DNA from: Aricia agestis
Lineage: Eukaryota; Arthropoda; Insecta; Lepidoptera; Lycaenidae
DNA: 64,000 nucleotides
Direction of reading: 5' to 3'
Assembly (NCBI RefSeq): GCF_905147365.1
Contig: NC_056428.1
Location: forward strand, 4,928,001-4,992,000
The notes under the pieces are model-generated. The model ran no database searches and was not told the DNA's origin. It was given only the letters and a program-made list of their open reading frames with translations. This document shows, in pieces, positions 27,478-39,345 of the stretch. Both the position numbers and the translations under genes were made by a program. Within the stretch, counting starts at the first letter, position 1. Each line of letters opens with the position of its first letter.

Positions 27478-29037
27478 TCCGCTATGGGCGATTCCGCTAG
27501 AGACGACCCTCAACACGAATTTTTAAAGTAAAGCATTTGTTACATTTTTTTATTGTATTATAAATAAAAAGATGTATATTTACTAGCAAAACACCTTTTA
27601 TGAGTAAAAATTGTAATTTGAATGATTTAGAGCATTTTGAAGTGATATCATCTAACGGCGCGAGGAAAACTGCTTATGCCACACATGATCATTTTTACTC
27701 TAAATCACTATCTCAAAGTTGAATTGCATTACATAATATTTACTGTATAATATAAGTTTCTATTTCGGTGCAAAAAAAACGTCAATTTTGAAATAGTTTT
27801 CAAACATTATTAAAGGAAAATTGCCATGGTTGCACCCGCGATAAAAAAGGTACAAAAGTTTAGTTTTCTCGCTAAAATAAGTTGTTAATAATTTAAAACT
27901 TCGTGAAAGTAAAGAGAAATGCGAGGGAAATTAGAATTAATCATTGGAACAAACTATTTTATTATTTTTAATAAAAAAACAGAACCTTTAAAGTGGTTGC
28001 GCCCGCGATCGAAGCAGTACAATTGGAAATGCAACAAATTATTTTTTGAGTATTCTAGTGATTTTCGTCTTATTTCATATTATTGAGGTAAACAATAACG
28101 TTAGATTATATTTGTTATTATTACTTTACATGTAATTACGAGATTTATAAAAATTTGAATGGAGTCACATCGTGTTTTATATTTTTCGAAATATTTCATG
28201 TATTACTTAACAGATGTTTCAAAATGATGATTTATATTCTTTTATTTTTAAATATTTTAGAAGAAATGTTACAAGTGACAGGAAAAATCATAAATATTTA
28301 ATATTTTTCTTTGAAAAAAATATTTTTACTTATAATTCACCCATATTCTTTTAAATTATAAATATTAATTTTGAATTAAAGGTGTGCTGTAGTTCGGTTT
28401 TATAACAATACATCGAAAAAGGTTTGCTAAAGTTACATTATTTAATTGTTTTTAGTGATTTAGATGATTTCTTTTCTCAGATCGATAAATGACTGATAAT
28501 TAAAAAATAATAAAATTTTAAATAGTAATATTACAATTTACTAATAATATTATGTATTGCATATCAAAAATGTAGAAATAAGTCGCAGACTTATGAATAA
28601 TTTCAATTTCTTTAGACTCGTTGCGCCCGCGATATTCTGATGTTGCACCCGCGATCGTGAAAATTGTTAATAATTCCTAGTACTAATTACTTAAATTAAT
28701 TGTATCTAGTTGAATCATTTCTTTGTCTTATACACTTTTGAAATATGGGTTAATAAATTACTAAAAGTTCCACAATTAGCAGTATTCTCAAATGAACTCG
28801 TCCGAGTTCTTAATAGAGGACCAATTTGGTTGCACCCGCGATAGTACTTCAAACATGTTTTGTGGCTTTTCTTAGATTTAATTTTAGTTTTCATTTACAA
28901 TTTATGATTAAACTAGTTAAAATGTATCCCTTCAAAAGATAATTTATTAATAAATGTGTTTTATTTTGTCAGTAGGACGCTTTAAGTGCGTCAAAATGTT
29001 GCACCCGCGATAATGGAATCGCCCCTATACGGTACGA
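27478..29037. other. AT-rich block with six copies of a GC-rich 14-mer
   Basis: Possible inverted ends: CCGCTATGGGCGATTCC at about 27478 and, on the reverse strand, CCGTATAGGGGCGATTCC ending near 29037. Inside, the word GTTGCRCCCGCGAT occurs at 27829-27842, 27996-28009, 28620-28633, 28642-28655, 28829-28842 and 28998-29011, always in the same orientation. The DNA between copies is AT-rich and not visibly homologous from copy to copy. No ORF of note. Could be a non-autonomous DNA transposon with repeated protein-binding sites, or a decayed satellite. Confidence 0.6.
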
Positions 29038-29084
29038 AATCTGCAGCCCGCTAGGCCGCCCTATACAGTATACAACCTAATATA

Positions 29085-29341
29085 CAGTGTGTAACAAAAA
29101 TAAGTCATAATACTTAAGGGTGTGTACGTGTTCCTTATAGAGAGTTCACTGTGAAAGTAGCAGCGCTTAAAGACGAAAAATTTTTCACTTTTGTATGGGC
29201 AAGGGCCCGAGCGTCACGAGTTTCCCCATACTAAAGTGAAAAAAAAAAATCTTTCAGCGCTGCTACTTTCACAGTCAACTCTCTACAAAGAACACGTGTG
29301 TGTGTGTGTAAAGTATTATCACTTAGTTTTTTTGCACCCTG
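29085..29341. mobile_element. TA-flanked foldback MITE, copy B
   Basis: Same family as 5898-6155: begins CAGTGTGTAACAAAAATAAG, ends with the complement near ttttttgcaccctg, flanked by TA. Its central loop is inverted relative to copy A. Confidence 0.85.
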
Positions 29342-29663
29342 TATACAGTTTGTTCCATCACCAACTGTATCACAACTATGTAGGGCCGCAGCGATAACTT
29401 GAGCTCATCTACCGCGATAACTCGTACGCAGCTAGTTTGTGCTACCGCGCGCGAGCAGCCTCACTCGTCTGAGAGTGAGTAAGGGGTCGGACCCCTTAAG
29501 AGCAGGGGGGACCCGTGTCCCCACGTCAGATAAAAATAGCTTAATTTCGTAGCTCTCCCCAATATTGCCCGTCTAGAATGTCACACGTGTGACTTTAGGG
29601 GAGGGGGCCAGGCCTCCCTCATTGTTTATTTCCAAACCAACTAGCAACAGACTACAACTTTTT

Positions 29664-30110
29664 CGACTCTAATGGACCTCATTACACGTCCTACCGAGTA
29701 GAGTGGCGACTGGCGCGTCAGTGGCAACAAGACGTGGGAGCGCCAAATTTCGGCACGAATGGGCCGGCTCGACCGGAGAAATACCACGTTCTCACAGAAA
29801 ACCGGCGTGAAACAGCGCTTGCGCTTGCTTTGAGTTTACCGGATGCCCAATCCCCTAACCTATGCCCTTTCCTACCCTACCCTATTTTCTTCCATCCATC
29901 CCTACCCTCCCCTATTACCCTATTCCCTCTTAAAAGGCCGGCAACGCACCTGCAGCTCTTCTGATGTTGCGAGTGTCCATGGGCGATGGAAGTTGCTTTC
30001 CATAAGGTGACCCGTTGGCTCGTTTGCCCACTTATTTCATAAAAAAAAACTTGCACTGTCTGTCTCGCCACTCTACTCGGTAGGTGTAACAAGGCCCTAA
30101 TAGATTCGTA
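29664..30110. repeat. Inverted-repeat element split by LINE derivative E
   Basis: A perfect 20-bp inverted repeat (CCTACCGAGTAGAGTGGCGA at about 29691 and its complement near 30064), extended imperfectly to about 45 bp on the outside. The space between is almost entirely LINE derivative E (29733-30049), which apparently inserted into a small foldback element. Confidence 0.65.
29733..30049 (+). mobile_element. Short LINE derivative E
   Basis: Plus-strand copy: LINE 5' block (cggcacgaatgggccggctc; accggcgtgaaacagcgctt), then a pyrimidine-rich bridge (ccctaccctcccctattacc), then LINE 3' block (aaaaggccggcaacgcacc to cttatttcat plus A-tract). Somewhat diverged near its 5' end. Confidence 0.85.
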
Positions 30111-30149
30111 ATGATATCCAGAGATGAGAGATCCTAAATATTATATCAT

Positions 30150-30345
30150 GTACTTAAGTTTGTCGCGCGGGAACCGTACATTTTGCGGGATAAAATGTAT
30201 TCTATGTCCTTTCCCGGGAGACAGGAGTTCAGGACTCAAAGTATCTCCATACCAAACATAAAATCTTCTCAGTGGTTTGGGCGTGAAGAGGTAACAGACA
30301 ATCAGACAGACACACTTTCACTTTTATAATATTAGTAAGTATGGA
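30150..30345 (-). repeat. Helitron-like interspersed repeat
   Basis: Reversed copy with cgcgcgggaaccgtacatttt, cctatgtcctttcccggg and a ttataatattagtaag right edge. Confidence 0.65.
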
Positions 30346-31216
30346 CTAAAATATTTTTATGTTTGCATGTCGGTTTTACTTTGTGCCTTCCTCACCGGAG
30401 TCGGGACCCTAAAAATAGAAAGTTTTTGCTATTTCCAAACAGACAACCAAATAGAAATAATAGGCCGTGGCAAAAAATAATTGGTGTTATTTTACATTTT
30501 TTGTGGAAGGCTCGTGGTTTTGTTGAAGTGGACTTCGCGACCAATTTGGAAAATGGAAACTATTAAACCCTTTTAAGGCCAGGTAGTCCCTAAAATTAGC
30601 GTCGATGTCTGTCAGTACGAATATCGACGTAAAGAACATTAAATTAAAATAGGCAAGTATTTAATGCGGCGACAAACTAATCCGATTTAGGGTTTTAAAA
30701 ATAATTAAAGTGAAGTAGCATTTTAACTTTTAAGCATAAAGTAACAGGCCTAGCAGCTTTATATTGAGTTTTAAGCTATCATAAGGCATAAGCTTCATAA
30801 AAAATAAGAAAAATATCACACAATATGTTTCGAACAAATTGTCAAAGTACCTACATTATGTTTTTAAACAACAATGTGTATTTTTTTGGCTTGTCACTAT
30901 TTGTTTGTTTATAATGGCTGGTTTACACGTATTATGTAGATAAGTAGTCAACTTTTTAACTTATGACTTTATACTTACTTAACTAAAGGAGAATGCCCAA
31001 AAATATATGGAACCCTGTACCATTTTGCTTCACGACCAAACTTGGTTTTTTACAGTCTATAATTATCATATTAGCTCCTATAAAAATATCTTTGTAAACA
31101 AAACTGTGGTTTCAGAGTAATTAGATAAAATCTAAAATAACCTCAAAATCTTCAAAGCATCTATTTTATTGACAGGTCATACACGAGCGAACGTTATTGC
31201 TCTAAAAACAGAGTAA

Positions 31217-31353
31217 GACTGGGTTGCACCAACTAACTTTAACTTTAACCTTAACTATAACCGAAAAAATTGACAGATGTCGTATGAGAATATGGGGTGT
31301 TTGGACGCCATATTTAACTTTAACTTTACCCACACCTCTGGTGCAACCCAGTC
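31217..31353. mobile_element. PIF/Harbinger-like MITE, TAA TSD, copy 1
   Basis: Ends GACTGGGTTGCACCA / TGGTGCAACCCAGTC flanked by TAA on each side (31214-31216, 31354-31356). The interior consists of taactttaactt-type units on both strands. Confidence 0.88.
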
Positions 31354-31437
31354 TAAGGCGTTAATATCTAGGGGTATTTATTATTATTATAATATGTAAG
31401 TAACATTTTAGTGGCAATACTTTTCACTATGGACACA

Positions 31438-31595
31438 TAGCCCAATAAGCAATAGCGCACTAGCGGCCATCGAAAGTATGGTGTGGCCGCTTGGTGGCCA
31501 AGTGCGCGCATGGTCTATGGCGGTTTCATACTAAGGTATCTATCTCAATTCTCGATGGCTGCACGACCTGGCCGTGTGCGCTATTGGGCTTATGC
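31438..31595. repeat. Foldback MITE
   Basis: Inverted ends agcccaataagcaatagcgc and gcgctattgggct with matching gccatcga/tcgatggc inside. About 155 bp. Confidence 0.7.
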
Positions 31596-32070
31596 TCATG
31601 CTGCCAAGGAATACTATACTCACAAGGAGCATGCTGTTGACTGGAGTCAAAAATAAAACAAACAATGTATTTTTATTTTATCCAAACATTGTCATAACAA
31701 TAACAAATACATACATAATATGTTATATGCATCAAATGTCCAGCGGCTTTATTATAACATTAACAAAAACAGAGTTGTATTATAAACAAAAGGAAAAAAG
31801 GGCAAACACAAAGGGCTTAATTATTTTAAGAACAATAATAATTAATCAATAACATAATATAACATGTAAAGTAAGCCTAATATAGTGTATGAATTAATAC
31901 ACATTCAATAAGTAATTCAAATTTAGCAGTACATATTATGGAACATAATATTATGTGAACATGATCATTGATCACACAAACATTTAAATATGATTAATTT
32001 TTATCAACATAAAAGAAAAATACCTATTTAAATCATTCATCATACTCCTGCAAAAAATCATAGAATTAAC

Positions 32071-32230
32071 CCGGACCGTTGGTACGGATCGCTCCGGATA
32101 GATATTAGACCGATCTGTATGAAGCTTTAAGGAGTAATGCGGACGGGTCCGTACCGATTCGTCCGCATTACTCTAAAATCCTCCACATAGCTTCATACAG
32201 ATCGGTCTAAGCGGAGCGATCCGTACTAAC
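32071..32230. repeat. Three-stem foldback MITE
   Basis: Nested inverted pairs: ggaccgttggtacggatcgc / gcgatccgtactaacggtcc; agaccgatctgtatgaagct / agcttcatacagatcggtct; agtaatgcggac / gtccgcattact. Folds into one long interrupted hairpin. Confidence 0.8.
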
Positions 32231-32366
32231 GGTCCGTAATAGTGACAACAAATAAAAATATTTTATGAAATTATTTGTGAAACCATTTTTATTAGGACAC
32301 AATAATAAAAACTACCAGCAGTATCAAATATTGGAGAAAAGGGAATGTACAGATATTGATTTAAAT

Positions 32367-32427
32367 ACATTATGCTTGCTTCTATTTTTTATAAATAATT
32401 CTTTTTAAAAAATAGAAGCAAGCATAA
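32367..32427. repeat. Short palindrome
   Basis: attatgcttgcttctatttt and aaaatagaagcaagcataat flank a 20-base loop. Confidence 0.8.
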
Positions 32428-33385
32428 TTTATATTTAGTGAAATTAATCTGAAAAATAAAACAATGTCGCAATGACAGATGTCAGGGATGCGATCGATAA
32501 ATCGAAGTCTATGAAAAAAATCGATTTTGTCTAGTAGCAGCACTGAATCGATTAAGTGTAATGTATATTAGCTTAATTTTACTGTAAATCTAACACACAT
32601 ATTATAAAACAGCTTATACCTACATGATATCATTATGTAATATTATCATTCGAAAACTGTTATTAAAGCAAGTAATATTTATAACGATTGCAATAATAAT
32701 TGCTTTATTCGAATGAATCGATATTGTTACGATATCGATTCTTTGATTATAATTATGTTTCTATTAATGCACTACATCACTAACCAAACATGGAGGAAGT
32801 CATATTTAGTAATTTTTATTCTTTAATTTATATTCACAGTTCAAAAATTGGATTCCTGGCGTGGAATTACGTTGAAAAATCCGAAAAAGAATTACTATTA
32901 TACAATACAATATTTTTCATATTGAAGCATGAGACAAATTGGTACCACTTTTGGGCATTCGCCTTTGAACTTACTACATGCTAATAAATTTTGTGTTTAC
33001 ATGCAATTAATAACTTATAAATTATAATTAAGTTAAAAAGTTAACTAATTATTAAATCTTATATCAACTTAATACGTGTAAACCAGCCATTATTGATTCA
33101 AAGTCATGTAAATTCATAAAGTTAATATATATGAGCAAGAGAGATGTCACTATCAGTAACACTGCGTGCTAAAAAGAGACGTGTGATACATGACAGCAGC
33201 ACTCTTTTTTTGACGTCCAGTCGGCACATGCCGCACGTTGACAATTTAATCTCATAGAATTCATGTTCAATCATGCTTGTGTGAGTGTATACGTATTACG
33301 TACACATATTTTTCACACAGATGAAACCTATTTCGGTTTCGTTTGACAGCTCGAGATTATTGCTCTATTCCGCTAGGTATATTAA

Positions 33386-33617
33386 GACTGGGTTGCACCA
33401 GCTAACTTTAACTGTAAATTTAACTTTATCTTTAACTACACTGCAAAATGTCAAATCTTTGGTTAAAGTTAAATATGGCGTCCTTACCTCCGCTCATACG
33501 TGAATTTCTCCGGTTAAAGTTTAAGGTTAAAGTTAAAGCTAAACGACGCCATATTTAACTATAAAAATAACTTTAGTTAAACTTTAACTTTAGCCACGCC
33601 TCTGGTGCAACCCAACC
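33386..33617. mobile_element. PIF/Harbinger-like MITE, TAA TSD, copy 2
   Basis: Ends GACTGGGTTGCACCA and TGGTGCAACCCAACC flanked by TAA at 33383-33385 and 33618-33620. The interior contains two successive taactttaac tracts, suggesting an internal duplication relative to copy 1. Related degenerate copies: 4126-4200, 5795-5880 and 58856-59010. Confidence 0.85.
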
Positions 33618-33988
33618 TAACTTTATGTGTAGATAAATTAGGGACTACCTGGCCTTAATATCTACGATCATAAATTAATTATTAATCTTCGCGATATTGT
33701 TGGCAAGCGCCAAACGGATATTAGATACCTACCTAAATCTGTTTACTGAGATTCAAGATAAATATATTAGACCCAGACCAAAAACATGGGTTTAAGGATT
33801 ATTTATATTTTTTTTATTTACATAAGTATGTATTTAAAGGATTTATTTTCGTTCAGTGCCAATCCCATTGTATTCTTACAAACTAACACAATGCACAAAA
33901 ACATTTCTATAGAATCGTAATGTATACCTACTAAAGTTTACAAAAAATAGAAGGATACAATATCCTATGTTGGCAGCCTAATAAGGTA

Positions 33989-34295
33989 AGAGCCTGCGAC
34001 GGCCAGACCTTCATTCGTTTCGGAAAGCTAAAAGTTTACCCGTTTGTGACTTTTCCAGAGTTAAGAACGACCAGCAACTGCCGCGAAGAATATAAGCTAT
34101 AAACTGAAACTATTGAGCTTTACTCTTTCTCGAAGGTCAGGTAGACCTTCAGAACTGGATACCTCCTAAAGTAACCGCGACCGAAACTCCATACCTCCAT
34201 ACTTAGTTGCTGGTCGTTCTTACCTCTGTGAAGGTCACAAACAGGTAAACTTTTAGCTTTACGATACGAAGGAAGGGCTGGCCGTCGCAGGCTCT
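33989..34295. repeat. Foldback MITE, about 300 bp
   Basis: Inverted ends agagcctgcgacggccag / ctggccgtcgcaggctct; further pairs gctaaaagtttacc / ggtaaacttttagc and gaacgaccagcaact / agttgctggtcgttc. Confidence 0.8.
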
Positions 34296-34476
34296 TGGTC
34301 CATAACCTAACATAATATTATTGTAATATTGTATAGATAGTGGTTCTGTTTGACAAATGACAAGCGATTTCGGTTATAAACGATACATTATGCCGTCAAT
34401 CAAAAATTTTCAATTTTATTTTCATTTCCAATTTACTTATTGATTTCTATGTAAAAGTAGGTACAGTGTATATTAA

Positions 34477-34947
34477 GAGGAGTCCACACCGCCGTTTTTC
34501 CATACAAACGTTGTCCCCTGTTTCCTCCCTGAATAATGCTAGTAGAGTTATAATTTTTTTTCCTGAATATCTATGGCCACTAATACAATGTCCCTATGTT
34601 TTCTTTTTTTTTTCATAATTTAATTATTAAATGAGATATGAACGTTCAAAAACCCAAAAAAATGGCAAGATTTTCCGCTGTGTTCAAACATCCAGAAAAC
34701 AGATTTGGCTAGATTATACAAAAAAAAATAAAACATAGGAACACAGCTCAAGCCTTTCTTTAATGTTTAATTAAAAAATTACATAAATCGGTTATGTTTT
34801 GGAGAAGGAATCAAGGGACAACGAATCGTTGATTTTCTGCATTCGTCTCTATCGCGTTCTGCGGTATAGGCTTGAGATAAGAAGCTATAGATATTACACG
34901 TATTTTTTTTTTCATTTCTCTAGGCCCTGGTGTATCCTCTATTCCTC
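34477..34947 (+). mobile_element. TTAA-flanked repeat, copy 1
   Basis: Bounded by TTAA (34473-34476, 34948-34951) with gaggagtccacacc at one end and ggtgtatcctct...cctc at the other. A reversed copy, also TTAA-bounded, is at 44527-44952. Shared interior words include tcctccctg, aacgattcgttg in reverse, and aggcttgag. Possible piggyBac-related non-autonomous family. Confidence 0.65.
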
Positions 34948-35649
34948 TTAAGTACAGTGCACGCAGAGCGAATAAAACTATTCTATTTCTGTTACAAGTT
35001 TATAAAAACAATATTTCATATTTTAACCCCATTACTAGAATGGCTCGTCATTATAATTATAAAATCCAGGAAAGGTTAGATTTTAAGGTTTAATTTTTGT
35101 CTCATACATTTCTTTAAAATATGAAAGAATATACTAAAATACAACATTTTACTCAAGTTTGTCATATACGATTACTTTCTAGAAATGATTCCTTACCAGC
35201 AACACTATAAATAGATGCAATAATACCGGGGTTTTTTTTTGTGATTTTTTCTTACCTTCTACCCTCGTTAACTTTTTTCTCCCATGGTTTAGAGATTTTA
35301 TGTCATACAAGAAAATGTACAACTTTTCAAGCCCTTTCATTTGATATAATATGTCTCAACGTGCTACAGCTTGGGTACGGGTCCCAGACAAAAATACCCC
35401 TTCTTCTTCAAAAACACTTTGATGAATACCCTTAAAACATTTAGCACTCTCTCTTGTAACTCAAATATTAGTCATATTGTTATCTTTGTTAATAAGTAAT
35501 AACTTTATCTTTGTTATCTTTGTCTAATTATCATTTATTTAAGTGTAACAATTTTGTCACTCAATTTGTAATGATGTGTACGCCTATAATTGGTACATGA
35601 TACATCAGATCCTACTTTGCTTAATAATTTTATAGTACCTGGATGACCG

Positions 35650-35945
35650 AGCTTTGCTCGGTATTATAGCAAACACTCATTGACTTTGTGTTACTTAATA
35701 ACGCCATCTACTGGTCGTTAAAACAATTAGTTGCCAACAAAATAGTATTATTATTCGCCAATAGATGTCAGGAAGAGTCATATTTTTCAGTTTATCGATT
35801 ATCGATAAAACACGAATAAAAAGACATTTTCTGAAAATGATTCCTCGCTAGATCGATTTATCGCCCCCGAAACCCCCTATATACTAAATTTCATGAAAAT
35901 CGTTGGAGCCGACTCGGAGGGGTCAGGAGTCAGGACTTTTTGTAT
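35650..35945 (-). repeat. Helitron-like 3' end copy
   Basis: gaccgagctttgctcggt hairpin, then ttatcgataaaacacgaat and ttatcgcccccgaaacccc, as at 15857 and 25789. Confidence 0.5.
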
Positions 35946-36184
35946 GTTTATCCCCTAACTAGTCTAAACAAAGTACCAAAGTCAAAATTTCTGCTTTCGA
36001 CTTTTCCAAGCAGAATCATTTGTTTACTAGGCTACTAGTCCTACTAATATTATAAAGGTGAAAGTTTGTTTGGATGTGTGAATGTATGGATGTATGGATG
36101 TTTGATACTCTTTCACGCAAAAACTACTAAACGGATTTCAATGAAACTTTACAATAATATAGCTTATACATTAGAATAACACAT

Positions 36185-36600
36185 AGGCTACAATTTTAAC
36201 CGACTTTCAAAATGGGGGAGGTGTTATGTTCGTTTTTTTTATGTTCAACGATTCCTCAGCCGTTTGTTAACCGATTTTCAAAATTTTTCTTTTAGTATGT
36301 AGGGTATCATCCCAATTTGGTATTATATTTACAAAAGTGATGATCTGATGAAGGATCCATAAGTAATCGAGTTAACTCCTCAAAATGTATAGGGAAACAT
36401 GTGGTGACTTCGGTTTCGTTAGAAGTATTCTAAGCATATGCTACCAACAAGTAAGATTTTGCACCGAGGTATACCTGGTATACCGTGGTTCGAAAGGTGC
36501 TAAGAGTTGAGAGGACTCCTGATTCTTTATAGATACAAGTTTGGGAGTTTCAGCGTTGTTTTAAGAACGGAAAGCATAATATGCTACTATGCAAATTACA
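36185..36600 (+). repeat. Unclassified interspersed repeat
   Basis: Shares ttaaccgacttccaaa-like start, acgattcctcagccgtttgt, tggtatt...cacaaaagtg and gcaccgaggtatac-like blocks with 55960-56400. Confidence 0.55.
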
Positions 36601-36711
36601 TTCATCATCATAATCACTACCATATTATACCATGTATCGTCCCATGATTATGAGCTTTTTCATAGTCTTTTAGATCGAGACTCGAGTTTGTCAAGCGAAA
36701 CTTTAAAAAAA

Positions 36712-37096
36712 TCTATACTTAATATTATAAATCTGAAGAGTATGTTTGCTTGAACGCGCTAATCTCAGGAACTACAGATCCGATTTAAAAACTTATTTCA
36801 GTGTTAGATAGCTCATTTATCGAGTAAGGCTATAGGCTATATTATATTATCACGCTAAAACTAATACGACCGAAGAAACTCAGGAAAATGTGACGAGAAA
36901 ATGTGGGAAAAACGGGGAAAACATTAGAAAGGGTTTATCTCACGAACTACTGGAGCAATTTTTATAGCAATATTTGGCACATATATAGAGTAGATCACGT
37001 GAAAGGAGCACTTATAGCTATTTTTTATGGGAAAATGTACCTACGGTTTCTGTAAAATTCCTAATTTACGCGGGCGAAGCCGCGCGGGACATCTAG
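36712..37096 (+). mobile_element. Short Helitron-like element
   Basis: Starts TCTATACTTAATATTATAAA and ends with a GC hairpin (gcgggcgaagccgcgcggg) then acatCTAG, inserted next to T. The interior holds one unit of the aacgcgctaatctcaggaac repeat. Structure (5' TC, 3' hairpin plus CTRR, no TIR) fits a non-autonomous Helitron. Confidence 0.7.
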
Positions 37097-37097
37097 T

Positions 37098-38265
37098 TAA
37101 TAATATAATTGAAATAAAATACGTATCCCATACAAAAAACACAATTTTTTGTCAACTTTCGATCCATAACTTGGCCGCATTTGGCTGATTTTATTTTACT
37201 AATTAATTCATGTGTTAATTTTAGTTCAGACCCTTCTATGAGGTTTCGAGAATATTTCCAGTAAAGTTCAGGTACCCGGATACTGGTATTTAAGGCACAC
37301 AAAGTTTGAGGTTATCAAAAGGTTCGCATAATTCCGTAAAGATCAAAGTCGAGTGATAAGGTTGTACTCATTATTCGGCAATTACTTACGTTTATTTGTA
37401 ATTGCATTCTTTTAATTTTTTTTAATCAACAAGCCTCAAATTAACCTTACAGTTAAAATTCTGAATCATTTGCTACAAAGACGAAATGTTAAGGCGAAAC
37501 CAAGGCGAAACAATTCTTAAAAATATTTTAAGACCTTTTAATATTTTTTCGTCAATCAGTTTAGTAGGTGTAATATGAAATATTATTATGTCAATTTTTT
37601 TACACAAAATAATGAATTGGTTAAAAAAAAGTGATAAACTTTTTAATCAGACAGTTATTTTTGCAACGACGAGCTTGTGAATCAGGAAAACTGGTTGGAA
37701 TTCCATTTTTACTTTTATTTCTTTACTATAACAGCATAAAAGTGGTTTTATAAGGAAATATTAATATATTTTCCTAAAAGTATTTTCCTTATTTTTTGTT
37801 TGTTTAGAACGAAAAAAAGGCAGTCAATTATTTATTTAAAATTTAACCGACAAAACTTAATAATTACAATATATTTTAATTTTGTATAAGTAAATAAAAA
37901 AAACAATTCAACATTTCAGAAAATCAAGAATCAGTAAGCTCACAGAGTACTATTATACCTAATACTAACTAAGCATTTATTATTAAAATGTTAATTTTAG
38001 TACTGAAATAACGCTTTTTTCAATAAAAATATATTTTATTTATTTTTTAAATACCTATCATTAAAATATTAATTTTCATAATAAATGCTTAAGTAGGTAC
38101 TTTTAAAAATAATAATTTTAATTTCTAACAATTAATATTTTAATGGATAAAATATTATGTTAGCTTAAAATAAAGAATTATTACGCTAAAGTAAATAATT
38201 TTCAAAAGATTTTCATACTGTAGCTGAGTAAGTTAAAGCTGAGAACATAAAACAAGTTAAAGATT
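37098..38265. other. AT-rich stretch, nothing assigned
   Basis: Very AT-rich. No ORF, repeat ends or splice-like exon that I could support. Confidence 0.6.
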
Positions 38266-38550
38266 CTGTCTGAGATCTGTGGCTCAGTGGTGAGCGCGTT
38301 GGTACTTGGTAGCTCAAGCCGGCGGTAGCGGGTTCGAATCCCCGTTCGAAACAAAAAGTTTTCAAAGTTCCTGGGTCATGGATGTGTATTAAATATGTGT
38401 ATCATATAATAAAAATCTTAAATAAATGTATAGTATAAAAGTATTAAATAATATATTTCCGTTGTCAGGTACCTGTAACACAAGTCCATCAGGTACTTAC
38501 CACGGGGCCAGACTGACGTGGTGTGAAGCGTCCATAGATATTATAAAAAA
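38266..38550 (+). mobile_element. tRNA-derived SINE, copy 2
   Basis: Box-A-like TGGCTCAGTGGTGAGC and box-B GGTTCGAATCC in the head, then caaagttcctgggtcatgg and an AT-rich body ending tggtgtgaagcgtccatag. Same family as 11212-11476, opposite orientation. Confidence 0.85.
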
Positions 38551-38851
38551 AGAACAATTCGTCAGCTGCCTTTGCTTTTAATTGTTCTTCTTCTGACTGA
38601 GATGAGATTGATTGTTTAAAATCATACATTTAATACAATCTGTCAGCCTACTGTCAGCAGGCTGTGTCAGCTGGTTCGACGCTTATAGACTATACTCTAT
38701 ACTCTATAGCATGCTCTATAAAGTATAATAGACTACCTATAGAGACTTTGTGCGGCAGTTCCATCTAGATTCACTAAAGCTGCTGTTGCAGTAATTTTCT
38801 TTATACAATTTATTTATATACTTAGATACCAAACTCTAAGGTTGTTATTAA

Positions 38852-38999
38852 CGGCCGTTCCCAATATTTGATCTATCTCTGGTTTCACCCTACCAGAGAT
38901 AGGAATAGCTCACAATTGACATTCTCTAATGTCTAATGTGAGCTATTCCTATCTCTAGTAGGGCAAAACCAGAGATAGATCAAATATTGGGAACGGCCG
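38852..38999. mobile_element. Foldback MITE, TAA TSD
   Basis: Arms of about 60 bases (CGGCCGTTCCCAATATTTGA and its complement, then ctatctctggtt and tagctcaca). Flanked by TAA at 38849-38851 and 39000-39002, consistent with PIF/Harbinger-type insertion. Confidence 0.85.
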
Positions 39000-39046
39000 T
39001 AAGTAAATAAAAAAATCCATTCTTTAGATAATGCACCCCTTAATTA

Positions 39047-39345
39047 TTTATTTTATTTCAATTTTATTATCAAATATTACGTATACAATCGAGGATTTTG
39101 TGAAAATTTCAAGTTTATGTTTGGGAGTCCCCCTTAAATATTTACTTTATTTTGTTTTTAGTATTTGTTGTTATAGCGGCACCAGAAATACACAATCTGT
39201 AAAAATTTCAGAAGTCTAGCTATAGCGGTTCTTGAGATACAGCCTGGAGACAGACAGACGGACAGACATCGAAGTCTCAGTAATAGAGTATTATAGTACT
39301 CTGTGGTAATAGGGTCCCGTTTATACCCTATGGGTACGGAACCCA
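39047..39345 (+). repeat. ggttccgtaccc-family repeat
   Basis: Contains tatttgttgttatagcggc, gacagacggacagacatcg and gggtacggaaccc. Confidence 0.7.

Larger units (their letters stand above)
30911..33093. mobile_element. Inner TIR element, 2.2 kb
   Basis: Perfect 24-bp inverted ends (30911-30934 and 33070-33093; core TGGCTGGTTTACACGTATTA). Contains foldbacks at 31438-31593, 32071-32230 and 32367-32427. No transposase ORF. Target duplication not clear. Confidence 0.7.
30577..33654. mobile_element. TTAA-flanked element, 3.1 kb, carrying nested elements
   Basis: Ends GGCCAGGTAGTCCCTAA and TTAGGGACTACCTGGCC are perfect 17-bp inverted repeats, each flanked by TTAA (30573-30576, 33655-33658), as in piggyBac-type insertion. 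No transposase is visible. It contains the 2.2-kb element at 30911-33093, Harbinger-like MITEs (31217-31353 and 33386-33617) and several foldbacks. Confidence 0.7.

Noticed and set aside
27829..29011. CRISPR-like array for the 14-mer repeats
   Set aside because: Spacing is irregular (22 to 624 bp) and the context is an insect genome.
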